Below, one piece after another: positions 35,371-47,900 of a stretch of DNA of 64,000 nucleotides. The notes beneath the pieces are model-generated. The model had not been told where the DNA came from. It made no database searches and saw nothing but the letters and a program-made list of their open reading frames with translations. The stretch is taken from contig OX104127.1 of the NCBI GenBank assembly GCA_944470555.2, positions 156,215,276 to 156,279,275 of the forward strand. Direction: 5' to 3'. The stretch comes from Heterobilharzia americana. Lineage: Eukaryota > Platyhelminthes > Trematoda > Strigeidida > Schistosomatidae. The position numbers were made by a program, and so were the translations under genes. The first letter of the stretch is position 1. Each line of letters starts with the position of its first letter.

Positions 35371-36078
35371 AGGAAGCATTTGTTCTCAAGAGCTTAATAC
35401 CCAAAAACACGTCAGTCTGATCACCTTAGATATGTGTACTCCAAGTGATGTTTCTAGCGGAATGTGCCGAATGATGCCCTGGATTACATGCAAGTCATAG
35501 AGATGGTGGTTACCAGCTTTGTAACTGATGTCAATCTTCCAGACACTGTTAATTCAGATGATCAGGAAAAGTTTATGGGTATAAGATGTAACTTCTGTTA
35601 ACACTTCAGTCGGTCATCTTGGTCATCACCGCTGGTAGAGCATATACTCTGGATGAGCTAGCTAGTGCACTACTCTCTTCATTCTTATACACACAGGATT
35701 TGTTTCCAATGTTGGACTTTGAAATACCCGTAGAGTCTAAATTTTAACCAATTTGGCATTCTCTGTTTTCCAGCAGAGTACTTCAGAAATATTAGACTTA
35801 TTTACATATCAAACCGCTGAACTATGATAGCACGCTAAACCAAGTCGCAAGCCCTAAATTGTAGAATGAGGTGTTCATGCAGATAGAATCCAGTCTGTGC
35901 AGAAGAGGCGGGCTCATTAATGCGTCCACCATCTGGGATCCCCGTAGCACTGTCACGCCAGACACAGCGTTTATTAAAACCGGTACGCTCACGTAGTTGG
36001 GGTGATAGTAACACGTTCCCAAGCATCCCTTTGGTAAAAAATAAAGCACGGGGGAAACGTGCATGTTGACCAACGAAT

Positions 36079-37371
36079 GTGCCGATACGCGCTACGCTTG
36101 ACCTCGCCTCACAGAAGGCAAACCACTCAGTCGTCAACAGGGAACAAACCCCTGATGAATTTGGTGCTCGTAAAAAATCGCTATCAGGTCATAAAGCCTT
36201 TGCGTGCAACATCTGTCTAAAATGGGTACACTGCAACTGTGACAGTGGTATATCAGGCAAGTACTATGGCATTATGAGGAAGTACCCACGTAAATGGATG
36301 TGGTATGTGTCCAGAATGTCGGAAATTACCTGCTGTCGCCACCGGCAAACTGGAAAACCTGGCACAGCCAAACATGTTACAAAGCGAAACCTCCCATAAT
36401 TTTGCCCTCAGAAACCGGTTAAGCCCCACATGTGTGCAAGTGTCACCGTTAGAGGTGGGAAGAACCTAGCTCCCACTCCAAGTGAGGTACCAACAAAGTG
36501 TTTGCCTGCGTTGATGCAGCCCAAACGATCCGACGGCACTAAGCGACCTGAATAAGCACGTTGTGTTGAGTACGCATGGTCGGAAGCAAATAGGGTGAAG
36601 GGCAGACCATAGGCACTGGTCACCAAGCCCAATACCCCGCACCCACAAGGCAACAGGACGGATCCCACCAACCTGTTCGGCGTCCTTATACTAACAGACT
36701 CACTCTTAGAAAAGAGAAAACATTCTGACAAGTAGAAGTGGAAAGACTACTGCAGGAAGTTGGGAATAGTAAAAATCGTGGCTAACTAATGCTGGCTCTT
36801 CCGAAGAAGTAGAGCATCTCGAGACAAGCCACCACTTGTTAGGGTATCAGCAATGACAGCGAAACAGTCGGAGAACATGCTGCTGCTGTCGCGCCGACAA
36901 GACTTTTCAGTCTCCTTCCACGTAAGGGTAAAACCAGATAAACCCTGGGCCAACGGAGAGGCGGAGAGAAAGTCCTCACTTGAAGATATGAATCGAGCGG
37001 CAACCATGGTGGTGCATGGGATACCTGAGCTAAAGGGTGGATCCATAAAGTGTGACAACTACCATCATGATTTCGAGCAGCGGAGATGGCTAGCGGCGAA
37101 AGTGGGACTTAAAATTTGCCTGTAACCAGCGTAAGTAGGTTACCAAGACGATCGCACCTGCAGAGAATTTCCTCACCAAGGTTGCTAGCTGTGCGCTTCG
37201 ACTGGAAAGCATCACTAGCAGAAGCTCTCGCAGCGTGGTAACACGTAGAAGATCAAATTGGAGGTGCTATAAGAGACTATGAAAGTAAACCACGATCCGC
37301 CAGACTGCAAGGAAGGAGTCAACCTCCAAGAATACTAACAACAGGACTTGTCACAAAATAACTGGAAAGTG
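36079..37371 (+). pseudogene. CR1-like ORF1 relic (duplication copy 2)
   Basis: Same disabled ORF1 as at 24038-25330, with the damaged finger and the same frameshifts. One coding difference is Leu to Met in the EDLNRAA block (37.0 kb). Confidence 0.75.
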
Positions 37372-37390
37372 AACTAACTGCGAATAGGAG

Positions 37391-38381
37391 GCTGAAAGCC
37401 TATACTTATCTTTTCCCAGTAGATTTCTGTGCTTGTCCAATCCCGTTTTAAACGAGTCAATTGATGATGAGGACACCACTTCTTCTGGAAGTCGGTTCCA
37501 TGCGTTGATTACTCAACGCGAGAACCGGTACTCTGCAGAGACTACGTCCGTTCTTTGCTTTTGTAGCATCCCACTATGTCCTCTGAAATGTTCAGACCTA
37601 GTGGGGAGGAAAAGTTAAGATAGATCAGTTCCGAAGTCATTTATCGGAATCCTGTGTAGCATGATTAGATCTCCCCTCTGTCTGAGATGAGGTAAAGTGA
37701 AGAGGTTCAGCTCCTTCAGTCGATCTTCATAGGTGAGGCCAGCTGTCGCAGGGATCATACGGGTGGCTGCCCTCTGAACTTTTCTCGAGGGTCTGCATCA
37801 CCTTTCAGACGAAGATTTGCCGCCTATGTGCAGTTTCCTAATTTAGACCTAACTATGGATGTGTATAAGATGGTGAACATTATCACCACATATTCTTGTG
37901 AACGTTCTACGTGACGTCCAAAGTGTCTCAAAACTTCGAGCTGCTACCAATTAACAGTGTGCCGTGGTTTTTAAATCATAACTCACTGTGAATCCTGGGT
38001 CACTGTGTCAGGACTAATGGTAGGGGAGTCACATAAATATCGTAGGTGTTGCTGTGTGTGTTTTCCCCAAGTGCACGCTCATACATTTACCTGCATTGAT
38101 AGGCGTCAGCCATTTCTCTGACCAGGCAAACAAGCTGTTCAGGTCTTCCTGAAGTGCACGTATATCCTCGTCGTTCCTAATATCCTGCCAGATTTTTGCA
38201 TCACCAGCATAGTGAACCATAGAGGATTTCGTGATATTTGGCAGCTCATTTACGTACAGGAGAAACAACTGGGACCCAGGACTGTGCCTTGTGACATTCC
38301 ACTTTCTACCGACTTCCAAGTGGAGAGTTGAGAATTGATTCTGACTCTTTGTCTCCTACCAACGCGGAACTCTCTTATCCC
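37391..38381 (-). pseudogene. CR1-like RT C-terminal half (duplication copy 2)
   Basis: Same sequence as 25350-26340, including the mutated YAGDAKIW active site. It is truncated at 38381, whereas copy 1 continues upstream. Confidence 0.75.
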
Positions 38382-38982
38382 CTCAAGCAGACTTCCAGTC
38401 TCACTGTAATGGAATAATATTTCGACTAGAGGGAAAATGCGACAGCTTTTGATGTGTAAACAAAAAGTGCCAAGAATGAAGGTGAACTTTAAATGTCACT
38501 TTCCTTTTGAAACAGCGCGATCTTGGTATAGAGTAGTTGATTGGAATAGAGATCGAAGTAAATGTGGACAATAATTATCCCGTCGATACAGAGATTCATC
38601 AGTAACGTTGTTGACTCGATGAAACGTCACTAATGTGTTAAGCTGGCTTGTTACCATGTATATTTGACAGTGCTGGAGAATTTCACGAGGAATTGCGAAG
38701 TTTATGTACATTCTGCAGTATCAGGGGATATTCATAGAACAAGTTGTTATCATGATCTGTCGCTTTGCACCCATATGTTATATTTTCATCCTTTCCTGTA
38801 CCCTACGATATATTCATCATAATTAATACTCAGGTCATTGATATTAAGCATCAATATGTGTTTAAATATTTTTGTCATAAAAGTTCTTGCCTTATGTTTA
38901 TTGTATATAGGCTTAAAGTTAAGGATTCGTAAAGTAATTGAAGATTTAACGTTGTTTCAAGAATATTTATACTAACTTAACC

Positions 38983-41900
38983 ATGAAAATTCGTAGTGCT
39001 CTGGTTTTGACAGCTTTAGCGTCTTCTCAACTATCAACAACATTTGATGAATTACCAAAAACGTTTTCACCGAATGAATATCAATATCGTCAACAGACAA
39101 TGCCGCTTATCAGAGAATACACAAGTCGAGCAAAAGATATGGTTTACAGGTTTAAGGTAAGTAATAGATACATTCTACTGCAAATTTTGCTACTTTAGGA
39201 AAAGGTGGGTTGTCCAGGTATTTCTGTTTGTGTCTCCTTGTCAGGAAACATTATTTACCAAGAAGGTTAGTTATTAGTTCTAAAACTTCCTGTTATATAG
39301 ATGCATATGACTGTATTTCTTTACTTTCAAGTGAAACATTATATTTAACAAAATTCACTAGTCGTATTTGTTATTTCTGAAGGTATTGGATATGCTAATG
39401 TTGAACACATGGTACCAGTGAATACAAATACAGTGTTTCGAATTGCAAGCATTAGTAAGCCATTCACTTCTTTATTGGTTGGAAGATTATTGGATCAACA
39501 TAAATTGGATCTTGATGAGGATATTCGTTTGTATTTACCTGAATTCCCTGAAAAAATAATCGACAATAAATATGTATGTTTTTCAGTTTACAATCATCAA
39601 TTCATTATTTTACAAAATATCTTATTTCTATTTCTAAATTAGGAGTGTTTGTATCGAACTGGTACGTATTAAATAATGATTAGCCGCTTGTAATATGCTT
39701 TCCAACCAATCCACTCTTATGTGATTTACTTTATCCCAGTACTGTACTTCAACTAACACAGTATGGGGACTTCACACATCATAGATATGCTTCACAATCC
39801 AGTTCTTGAAAATTCACGTGGTTACTGTGACGTAGCGACAAAAGGCAGCCAATAAGAGAGTTGTTTCCAAGTCATGTTCAGGTCGTGATTTATTCATGCG
39901 CTGACATCAGAACCTGATTGGTTCATTTATGGCTTCACTTTCTGAGAGTTTTGTAAATAGATATATGTCATGTCTTTGCCTAGTAGAAGTTGTCACTGTT
40001 CATACAGTCACAAGCCGTCTTTGTCTTATGATTTCTCGGCGGCTTAGTGAAACAGAATGTACTGAGGGAGGTCAGTCGTAAAGGTATTCGGTTGAGGTGT
40101 CTATTGAGTCTCAGTATCATTATATTCACGCAGGCAATTATACTAAAACTACACCCGTTGCACAAGAAGTGGCTTTCGTGGCTCAGGGGTGTAGTGGATA
40201 ACGATGTAGCATTTGATGCGATCACTGTCGAGTCCAAATCCTGGTGGAAACAACATCACTCATTGGGAAGCAGATACATCCATCTGACGAGTCCTAAATA
40301 GGACGAAATGCGCATCCTGGATTCCACTGCTAGCCACTATCCATCATTACTATGTTGGGATTATATTAAGACTTACTTTTATAGTGATTAAAACCAGATA
40401 CGGTGCTCACATTCTTCCAGGACAATCATAACAACTGTAGACTGGATAATTGTAAATCACAGCGTAAAGTTGTGAGATACTGACTGCCTGATCACAATTT
40501 TGTGATGATTTCCATGATCTCTAAACTGCTTGACTGTACCAAGTGTGACGTCGTAATCGCGCATTGCTAAGGAGTCCTCAGCTATGATGAAACAATTGTG
40601 TAATGCTCCTTGATAAATACTTGCACATAAACATCATATTCACGAATTACGTTAAATCTAGTGTTTTTCTGTTTTACATTAGTTTACATTGTTTCTTTGA
40701 TATATCTCACAGTTGTGCACTGTAATTTCCTGCATGACATTTCAAGCAGAGCTTATTCCTCATAATCATAACACAGTGGTGTGGTTTTCATTTCACCTTC
40801 GATGATCACCCAGTCCGAGAAAATTTAGTCCGTCAAATCATAATCATCTCAGTCTCATTATTGATCAGCACAACGTTACCAATCCAATTCCACTCGTTTA
40901 TTAGTGAGATTATTGGAAATGGCTGTGCAGCTAGTGTACCAGCAGAGATCTATCATAGATTCACGTAGACAGACAAACAAAATCAACCTATAACCTCCCA
41001 TACAAGTGCATACACTCAACTTGCCACACTTCACTGTAGTATTAAAAAATAGGTGGATAGAATAAGAGCGATATCAAAAACGATAAATTGGTGTGGGAAG
41101 ATAAACAATTTGAAGATAAGGTTACTGCGAATATTCAAGCTTTAAAAGATGTCGAAGCATCCGTACATCTACACCTTCGTTACCGATCTTCACCAATGTC
41201 ACCAAGAGTCCTCAATTACTGATTCTTTCCTTTTCATGGACCCTAACCAAACAGTCTACATCTCCCACACAACTCAGACCAACATACAGGAACTTCATCA
41301 ACTGCTGCCACCTCTTGGTCTGGTCACCATTGACCTTCTTACAACCTAATTCAACTTCCCCTAATAAAGCACATCGAGGTTGGTGGTGGATCGGGATACG
41401 CAGTACATGTCCAATCCATCTCAGTCGATAAGGGTTTACAATCCCCCATTCACTAACTTGTCTGTCTTGCCTAGTAACCTTTGCCAAATCTGAACACTGC
41501 TTACATAGTGATTCCACTAAACACGAGTAATGTTATGAAGACATCTGTGATCAAAACCCTTCAATCGATTCATATCTTCTACTTCCAATGACCATATCTC
41601 ATAGGTGTGTAGTGGGACGGAACGGACTGCAGTGGAGTATATTCATAGTATATTCATAGATAGTCGGATATCTCGCTAGTTGGCACCATAAAGGGTGCAA
41701 GTTGGTAAATTGCAAACAAGCCTTCTGCATCCGAGCTGAGACTTCATCAGCAACTTTCCAAGTAAGTGAATTCGTTGACACATTCCACCACTTCACTGCC
41801 TGTTCTCAAATCGAAAGTAATTGTGGTAGAGCCGTGGAGCATCATCATCTTATATCATACAGGTGCGAAACACATGCCAAACATACTCAGATGTTTGGTC

Positions 41901-44900
41901 AATGCGTGCAGAAGACCTTGCATTTCGTCATGTTCTTCATCTTTCAGGACAACACTGTTTGCATACTCCAAGTCAACCAGATGTCCTCCAGGAAGTAAGT
42001 CCATCTCTGGAAAGTCGAGTGTATTTAAGTCAATCTTCGGTAGTACATCTGTGACAAAGTTGAACATGATGAGTGAAAGTGAGGATCCCTGACCGACATC
42101 ACCAGTTGTCATTAATTTACATTACAAATCTATATAAGCTCTTACAGGGCTGTGTGCCCTCGAGTAGAGAGAGTAGATGAGCATAACAGGCTTGCTTGGT
42201 ACTTTCTTCACAGTCAGATACTGCCACAACAATTCACGGTCGACAGAGTCAAATGCCGCCTTCATATGCTGGCTGTTGGCTGGCAATTAAGCCTGTATTC
42301 CAGGATATGTGGAATGGTAAAAATGTGATCGACGCACCCTCATGCGGGTCTGGAACCTGTCTGGTTCTCTCGAGGTTGCTTTTTGGAGATCCAATTAGGT
42401 GGCGGGCAACTTTGTGTCCTAGCAATATGGACACAATGTCAGTCAAACGTATTCTTGTGGTTGTCACAGAAAGACTTCTCCCCGTTCTTATAAACTGAAA
42501 CGACCAATAAAATACAGCAGTCTGAGAGCACTACCTCTGATTCCTCTACGCCAACTAGTACCTCTCTCACTTTAATTAGCCATTTCCTGCCTACATCCCT
42601 GAGAACGTTGGGTAGTAAACTGTTATATCCTGCTGCTTTGGATCGTTTTAGGTTCGAAACAGCTTTCTCAACTTCAAGGGGAGTTGGAGGGCGGACATCT
42701 ACCCCCCATTCAGGTTCAGGCTGGGCGTTGTGCAACTGGGGCTTTGATGAGGGCCAATTGAATTGTGCTTTAAAGTGTTCTGTCCACCGCTTTAGCCGCC
42801 TATCCTGGGAGGTTGTCAGCATCCTGTCCTTTTCGGTGATGGTTTTACTAACCGTCTTCTTACATCTATCCTCAATAAGACTAAATAGTTGTCGAGTGTT
42901 ATTCAGCGCTGATGCCTTTATCTCCACTCTCGCCATTCATCACTGCCTGCGATCATTGCGAAGAACATTGGTCAACTTACATTCAAGTTGCTTACTCTCT
43001 TTGTCGTGGTCAGAGCCAGCTGGAATCAGTTTTCTTCCACCAGTTAGTTCGGATGACGTTTCGGAAATCTAATGATCTTTCTTAATCCTTAGGTGCAGGT
43101 TATCAACCGTCTTTACCGCTATTTCTACAGCAGACTTAATATCACACCAGATCTATTCACGATTAACATTGCTGTCACGTTCAAATAAATGTTTGACTCA
43201 CTCCAAATATATACTTGGAGTCGATATCTTTCATTCCACGTTAGACAGGAGGGTGCAGACTTACATGAGCCCGTACCAGAGCGTGATCGAAGTCCAAATT
43301 GGTACTCCGAAGAGAACATCAATCCTCCACCGATCCTTTCCAACGATGGCTTATGGCAATATGATCCATTTGTGTCCATCGTTGGTTTGATGTCGGTGGA
43401 TGTCGTGTGAGATAGTGTCTGTTCTTATGCCTAAAGTTAGTGTTGGCCAGAAACAAGTGATTGTCAGAGTGAAATTGTAACAGACGACCACCGTTGTCGG
43501 TTCGTTGATATACGATTCCGTGAATACTCTGAGGATGCCTTTGTGATTGACTCAGCTTCCCTAATTGAGCGTTGACGTTAGTCACATGTCAGTTATGACT
43601 ACGTTTAAACGTTTTGTTTTTTGTAGCAAAGTTGAAAGTTTCTCATATAATTCATCCTATGTATCACCCGAACTGCATTTATTGTATGTTGGTGGTAGAG
43701 ATTACGAATAAGCATTGGTTGGTCTCACAATCCTTCCTAGTGTTTACAGATCCATTCGGTTGGACAGCACACAGACTGCTGTTTACTGGTATTCAGTTGA
43801 GAAGCTTACTTTTTGCTGTACAGCTCAATGCTATGCCTACACCAGTGAGTTGACGAAAGCTAGCCACTGAGTCTATAGATACTAGTAAGGGTAATTTTGG
43901 AGATTCACTACAACGGCCAGATGAGGTGAATTTAACAACCTCACTCGACTCGTGTATGTGTGACTCAGAGACACAGCATACATCCATGGTTAGAGTTCTG
44001 GGGAGCGATGAATGCTGTCCGACTTGACATAGAGTTCTGACATTGAAAGCTTCTACATAGAGTCAGTGTTAGGTCTTAGGAGACGAGGAATGAGGTTTCG
44101 ATGACTTTGATGATTGGTGATGGTTGTATAATGAGAAGTTGGGGAAAGTGTAAGAGGCTTAATATTGGTATCAGGAGGTGAAGGCGAAGGAGGAAATAGA
44201 GTTGGTGAGGATAAGTTGTTTTTGATTTGTCGTTGTGTTCCGCAAGAAGCTTGTGGGCTGTTGACACTTCCCGGATGCCCACACTGTTTAAATTTATTTC
44301 TTCGTGAGTTACTTGGGAAGGAAAAAGTTTTTTGTGACACCGGAGCTCATGGGACTTCTTCAGACCTGTGACACATGGCCTTTTGACAAGTTTAAAATTT
44401 TGGTTTTCATTTTCGAATCTGACTGTGAGTCCCTGTCGCTGACATCAGCACACCGCGAGGTGATAGGAGTGTACTTTTTTAGGAGCTAACCTTTTCTATC
44501 TTCGCCTTTCCCCAGGGAGTCCAGCACCAGCGTGGTACTGCTGGCCATACAAGGGAAAACGGGTTACCACTGTCACACCCGCGTGCAGTCAACAGTACGA
44601 CTTCGCCCTTGAAAGCCTCTCATAACGCAGGGGTTTATACTATAGTGGTAACTTCTTTTTATCTAAATACTATCCAACAGACCTTTCTGGTATGGTTAGG
44701 ACCTCAAGGGAACAAGCATTCTACCAGCATAACTCGTCGAATCATTATGATAGCAGGCCTGACCATCACGTCAAGGTAGCAGCTATCGGTTGGATTCACA
44801 CGACAGCCATTTAAAAGTCGTTGATGATTAGGGTGAATTTAAGACCCGGTTAACAGCTGGATGTCGTAGTTCACTAGGTGGAGCACCAGACTGGTAACCT

Positions 44901-47900
44901 AGAGACCTCTGGTTTGAATCCTGAGGTGACACAGTTTATAATTTCACCTTAAATCATTCTATATCAATAATTTCTGTTTGTCAAACTACGACTGTCTTAG
45001 ATAATCGCCATATATTTGCTGTTTTTTGCGTTCAATTACTAATGAATATTATTGTCAATATTTTCTTTGTTAAGGCAAAAATAACTGTCCGATCACTGCT
45101 AAATCATACCAGCGGTATTCGTAGTTATAAAAAGAATTCAGATGGAAACAAAGTATCGGTGAGTAAATTTGTAAATAATATTTTCTTGAAGCATACATGT
45201 TTACATCACGCTGAAAACAAGCATTATTACTTTCAGTATTTATAATTATAGGAAGATATATTCATCTTAGATGGTTGATTAATCCTTCAAAAGAAGACTA
45301 CGCATAAAAGTTTCTGAACGACCTTAGTTTTCTGAATTCTGTGCTCATTTACCAATCCAACTGACTGTGTGCCCAAAGCTTTGTTGGGCGTACCATCAAG
45401 CAGCTTAACAAATGTGTTTCTGAGCAACCTATTCTCTTGGCTAAGAAAAGGGATATGTGATGTCAGTATAAAGTTTAAAGTGTTATCATGCTGTCCTCAT
45501 TATCTATATCATATCACTAAGATGATTATTGCCTGAATAATTAATAGGCGTAAACTTCATTGCTTTGTAACCAGAGCCTAAAAAAAGTCACCATGATTAG
45601 TTTAATGTTTTATTGTATACGAGAAATAATCCTGTGCATAAGAGTAAGGCACTGTGACAGCTAATTAAAAGGTATGTTGTTCGCTCATATGTCTTCTAAA
45701 TGTTATTCCTGATTCACACTTCTAAGAAATCTCTAATACATTATCAAACAGTACAGGCAAAATAAAACATTTCGTATATCCATGCTATCGGTAATCAATT
45801 AAAGTTTTCTTGTCTTTTTTTCCAATTTATACTTAGAATTATCCAGAAATGTTGAGTAATATTCGTTTCAAGGATACACTAAATGCTTGTGATATGTTTA
45901 AAAATGATCCATTAGTTCATGAACCTAATGTTCAATTCACCTATAGTACATTTGCATTCACATTATTAGCAGCTGTTATTGAAAGGGTGTGTTTATTAAA
46001 GGGGGGTTTATTTGAACAATCATCTCCAACAGTTAAAACTGAATTGGATACATCTGATAAAAAGGGAAAGGATACAAGTGATATACCAAAATGGGCAAGA
46101 TTTGATACTCAACTACTAAGACTATTTAAATATCTTGGTTTGAATAATACAAGTTTGGAATATCCTGAAAAGATAACATCATCAAGAGCTGGGTAAATTT
46201 TGACCAGTTGATGTGTTGTATTTATTATTTTTTTGAATGGTATCATGTTTTTAACTTGAATAGTTATCGAAGTCCAATAACTTTTGTTTTGACGTCAAGA
46301 ATATAAAGTTAACTGACAAATAATTTACGCTACATATGAAGTCATTATTGGAGCCCGGGAATTCAGTAGGTGACGTTTTAAAACAATGAATAGTCGGTTA
46401 AGACAAATTAAACTGGATATCTTTGAACACAACAAACGAGGTTACGCTGAATCCCTTCACTGGTCACAAACATATCGATATCATAATACACTTGACGTCA
46501 GTATTGAAGTATCCTTTAAGGGAGTATATATGTGATAAGAGAGATTGATCAATACGATCCTCTGAACCAACCGACCGACAAACATTATGGATATGACATG
46601 GTCTTACTGTGTAACCGGTCCAGGTTGCTACACGTGAATATTGGGTGTGTCGACCACTTCACTTACTTGGAAAATTGCGTCAGCCCTAACGGTCTGGTTG
46701 TTAATGAAATCACTCAGCCGTTTAAGAGCTTATATAGATTTGTAATGTAAATTAATGACAACTGGTGATGTCAGTCAGGGATCCTCACTTTCACTCATCA
46801 TGTTCAACTTTGTCACAGATGTACTACCGAAGATTGACTTAAATACACTCGACTTTCCAGAGATGGACTTACTTCCTGGAGGACATCTGGTTGACTTGGA
46901 GTATGCAAACAGTGTTGTCCTGAAAGATGAAGAACATGACGAAATGCAAGGTCTTCTGCACGCATTGACCAAACATCTGAGTATGTTTGGCATGTGTTTC
47001 GCACCTGTATGATATAAGATGATGATGCTCCACGGCTCTACCACAATTACTTTCGATTTGAGAACAGGCAGTGAAGTGGTGGAATGTGTCAACGAATTCA
47101 CTTACTTGGAAAGTTGCTGATGAAGTCTCAGCTCGGATGCAGAAGGCTTGTTTGCAATTTACCAACTTGCACCCTTTATGGTGCCAACTAGCGAGATATC
47201 CGACTATCTATGAATATACTATGAATATACTCCACTGCAGTCCGTTCCGTCCCACTACACACCTATGAGATATGGTCATTGGAAGTAGAAGATATGAATC
47301 GATTGAAGGGTTTTGATCACAGATGTCTTCATAACATTACTCGTGTTTAGTGGAATCACTATGTAAGCAGTGTTCAGATTTGGCAAAGGTTACTAGGCAA
47401 GACAGACAAGTTAGTGAATGGGGGATTGTAAACCCTTATCGACTGAGATGGATTGGACATGTACTGCGTATCCCGATCCACCACCAACCTCGATGTGCTT
47501 TATTAGGGGAAGTTGAATTAGGTTGTAAGAAGGTCAATGGTGACCAGACCAAGAGGTGGCAGCAGTCGATGAAGTTCCTGTATGTTGGTCTGAGTTGTGT
47601 GGGAGATATAGACTGTTTGGTTAGGGTCCATGAAAAGGAAAGAATCAGTAATTGAGGACTCTTGGTGACATTGGTGAAGATCGGTAACCAAGGTGTAGAT
47701 GTACGGATGCTTCGACATCTTTTAAAGCTTGAATATTCGCAGTAACCTTATCTTCAAATTGTTTATCTTCCCACACCAATTTATCGTTTTTGATATCGCT
47801 CTTATTCTATCCACCTATTTTTTAATACTACAGTGAAGTGTGGCAAGTTGAGTGTATGCACTTGTATGGGAGGTTATAGGTTGATTTTGTCAGTCACCCG

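Larger units (their letters stand above)
35648..38381 (+). repeat. 2.73-kb direct duplication, copy 2
   Basis: Nearly identical to 23607-26340. It carries the same broken CR1 ORF1 (36079-37371, plus strand) and RT (37391-38381, minus strand), with the same stops. At its right end the RT frame stops abruptly and unrelated DNA follows. No target-site duplication is visible. It ends 601 bp upstream of the LACTB start codon. Confidence 0.93.
40977..44620 (-). mobile_element. Complete-length but dead RTE retrotransposon, antisense in LACTB intron 3
   Basis: Minus-strand order: GC-richer 5' UTR (about 44620-44340), endonuclease (44050-43125), linker (42936-42439), RT (42467-41212), and a 3' tail ending at 40977. 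This is about 3.6 kb, the usual size of an RTE. Frameshifts and stops are spread throughout. The part 40977-42144 is repeated in inverted orientation at 46723-47890. A more diverged relative of the 3' end is at 52677-53005 and an RT piece at 34005-34225. Confidence 0.82.

Noticed and set aside
44855..44930. Possible functional tRNA gene
   Set aside because: B-box and D-arm look right, but the anticodon and acceptor stems do not pair. It is a tRNA-derived SINE head or pseudogene.
42145..46722. Inverted repeats as ends of a DNA transposon or integron-like invertible cassette
   Set aside because: The arms are internal RTE sequence, there is no transposase or target duplication, and the enclosed DNA is host exons and the rest of the RTE.
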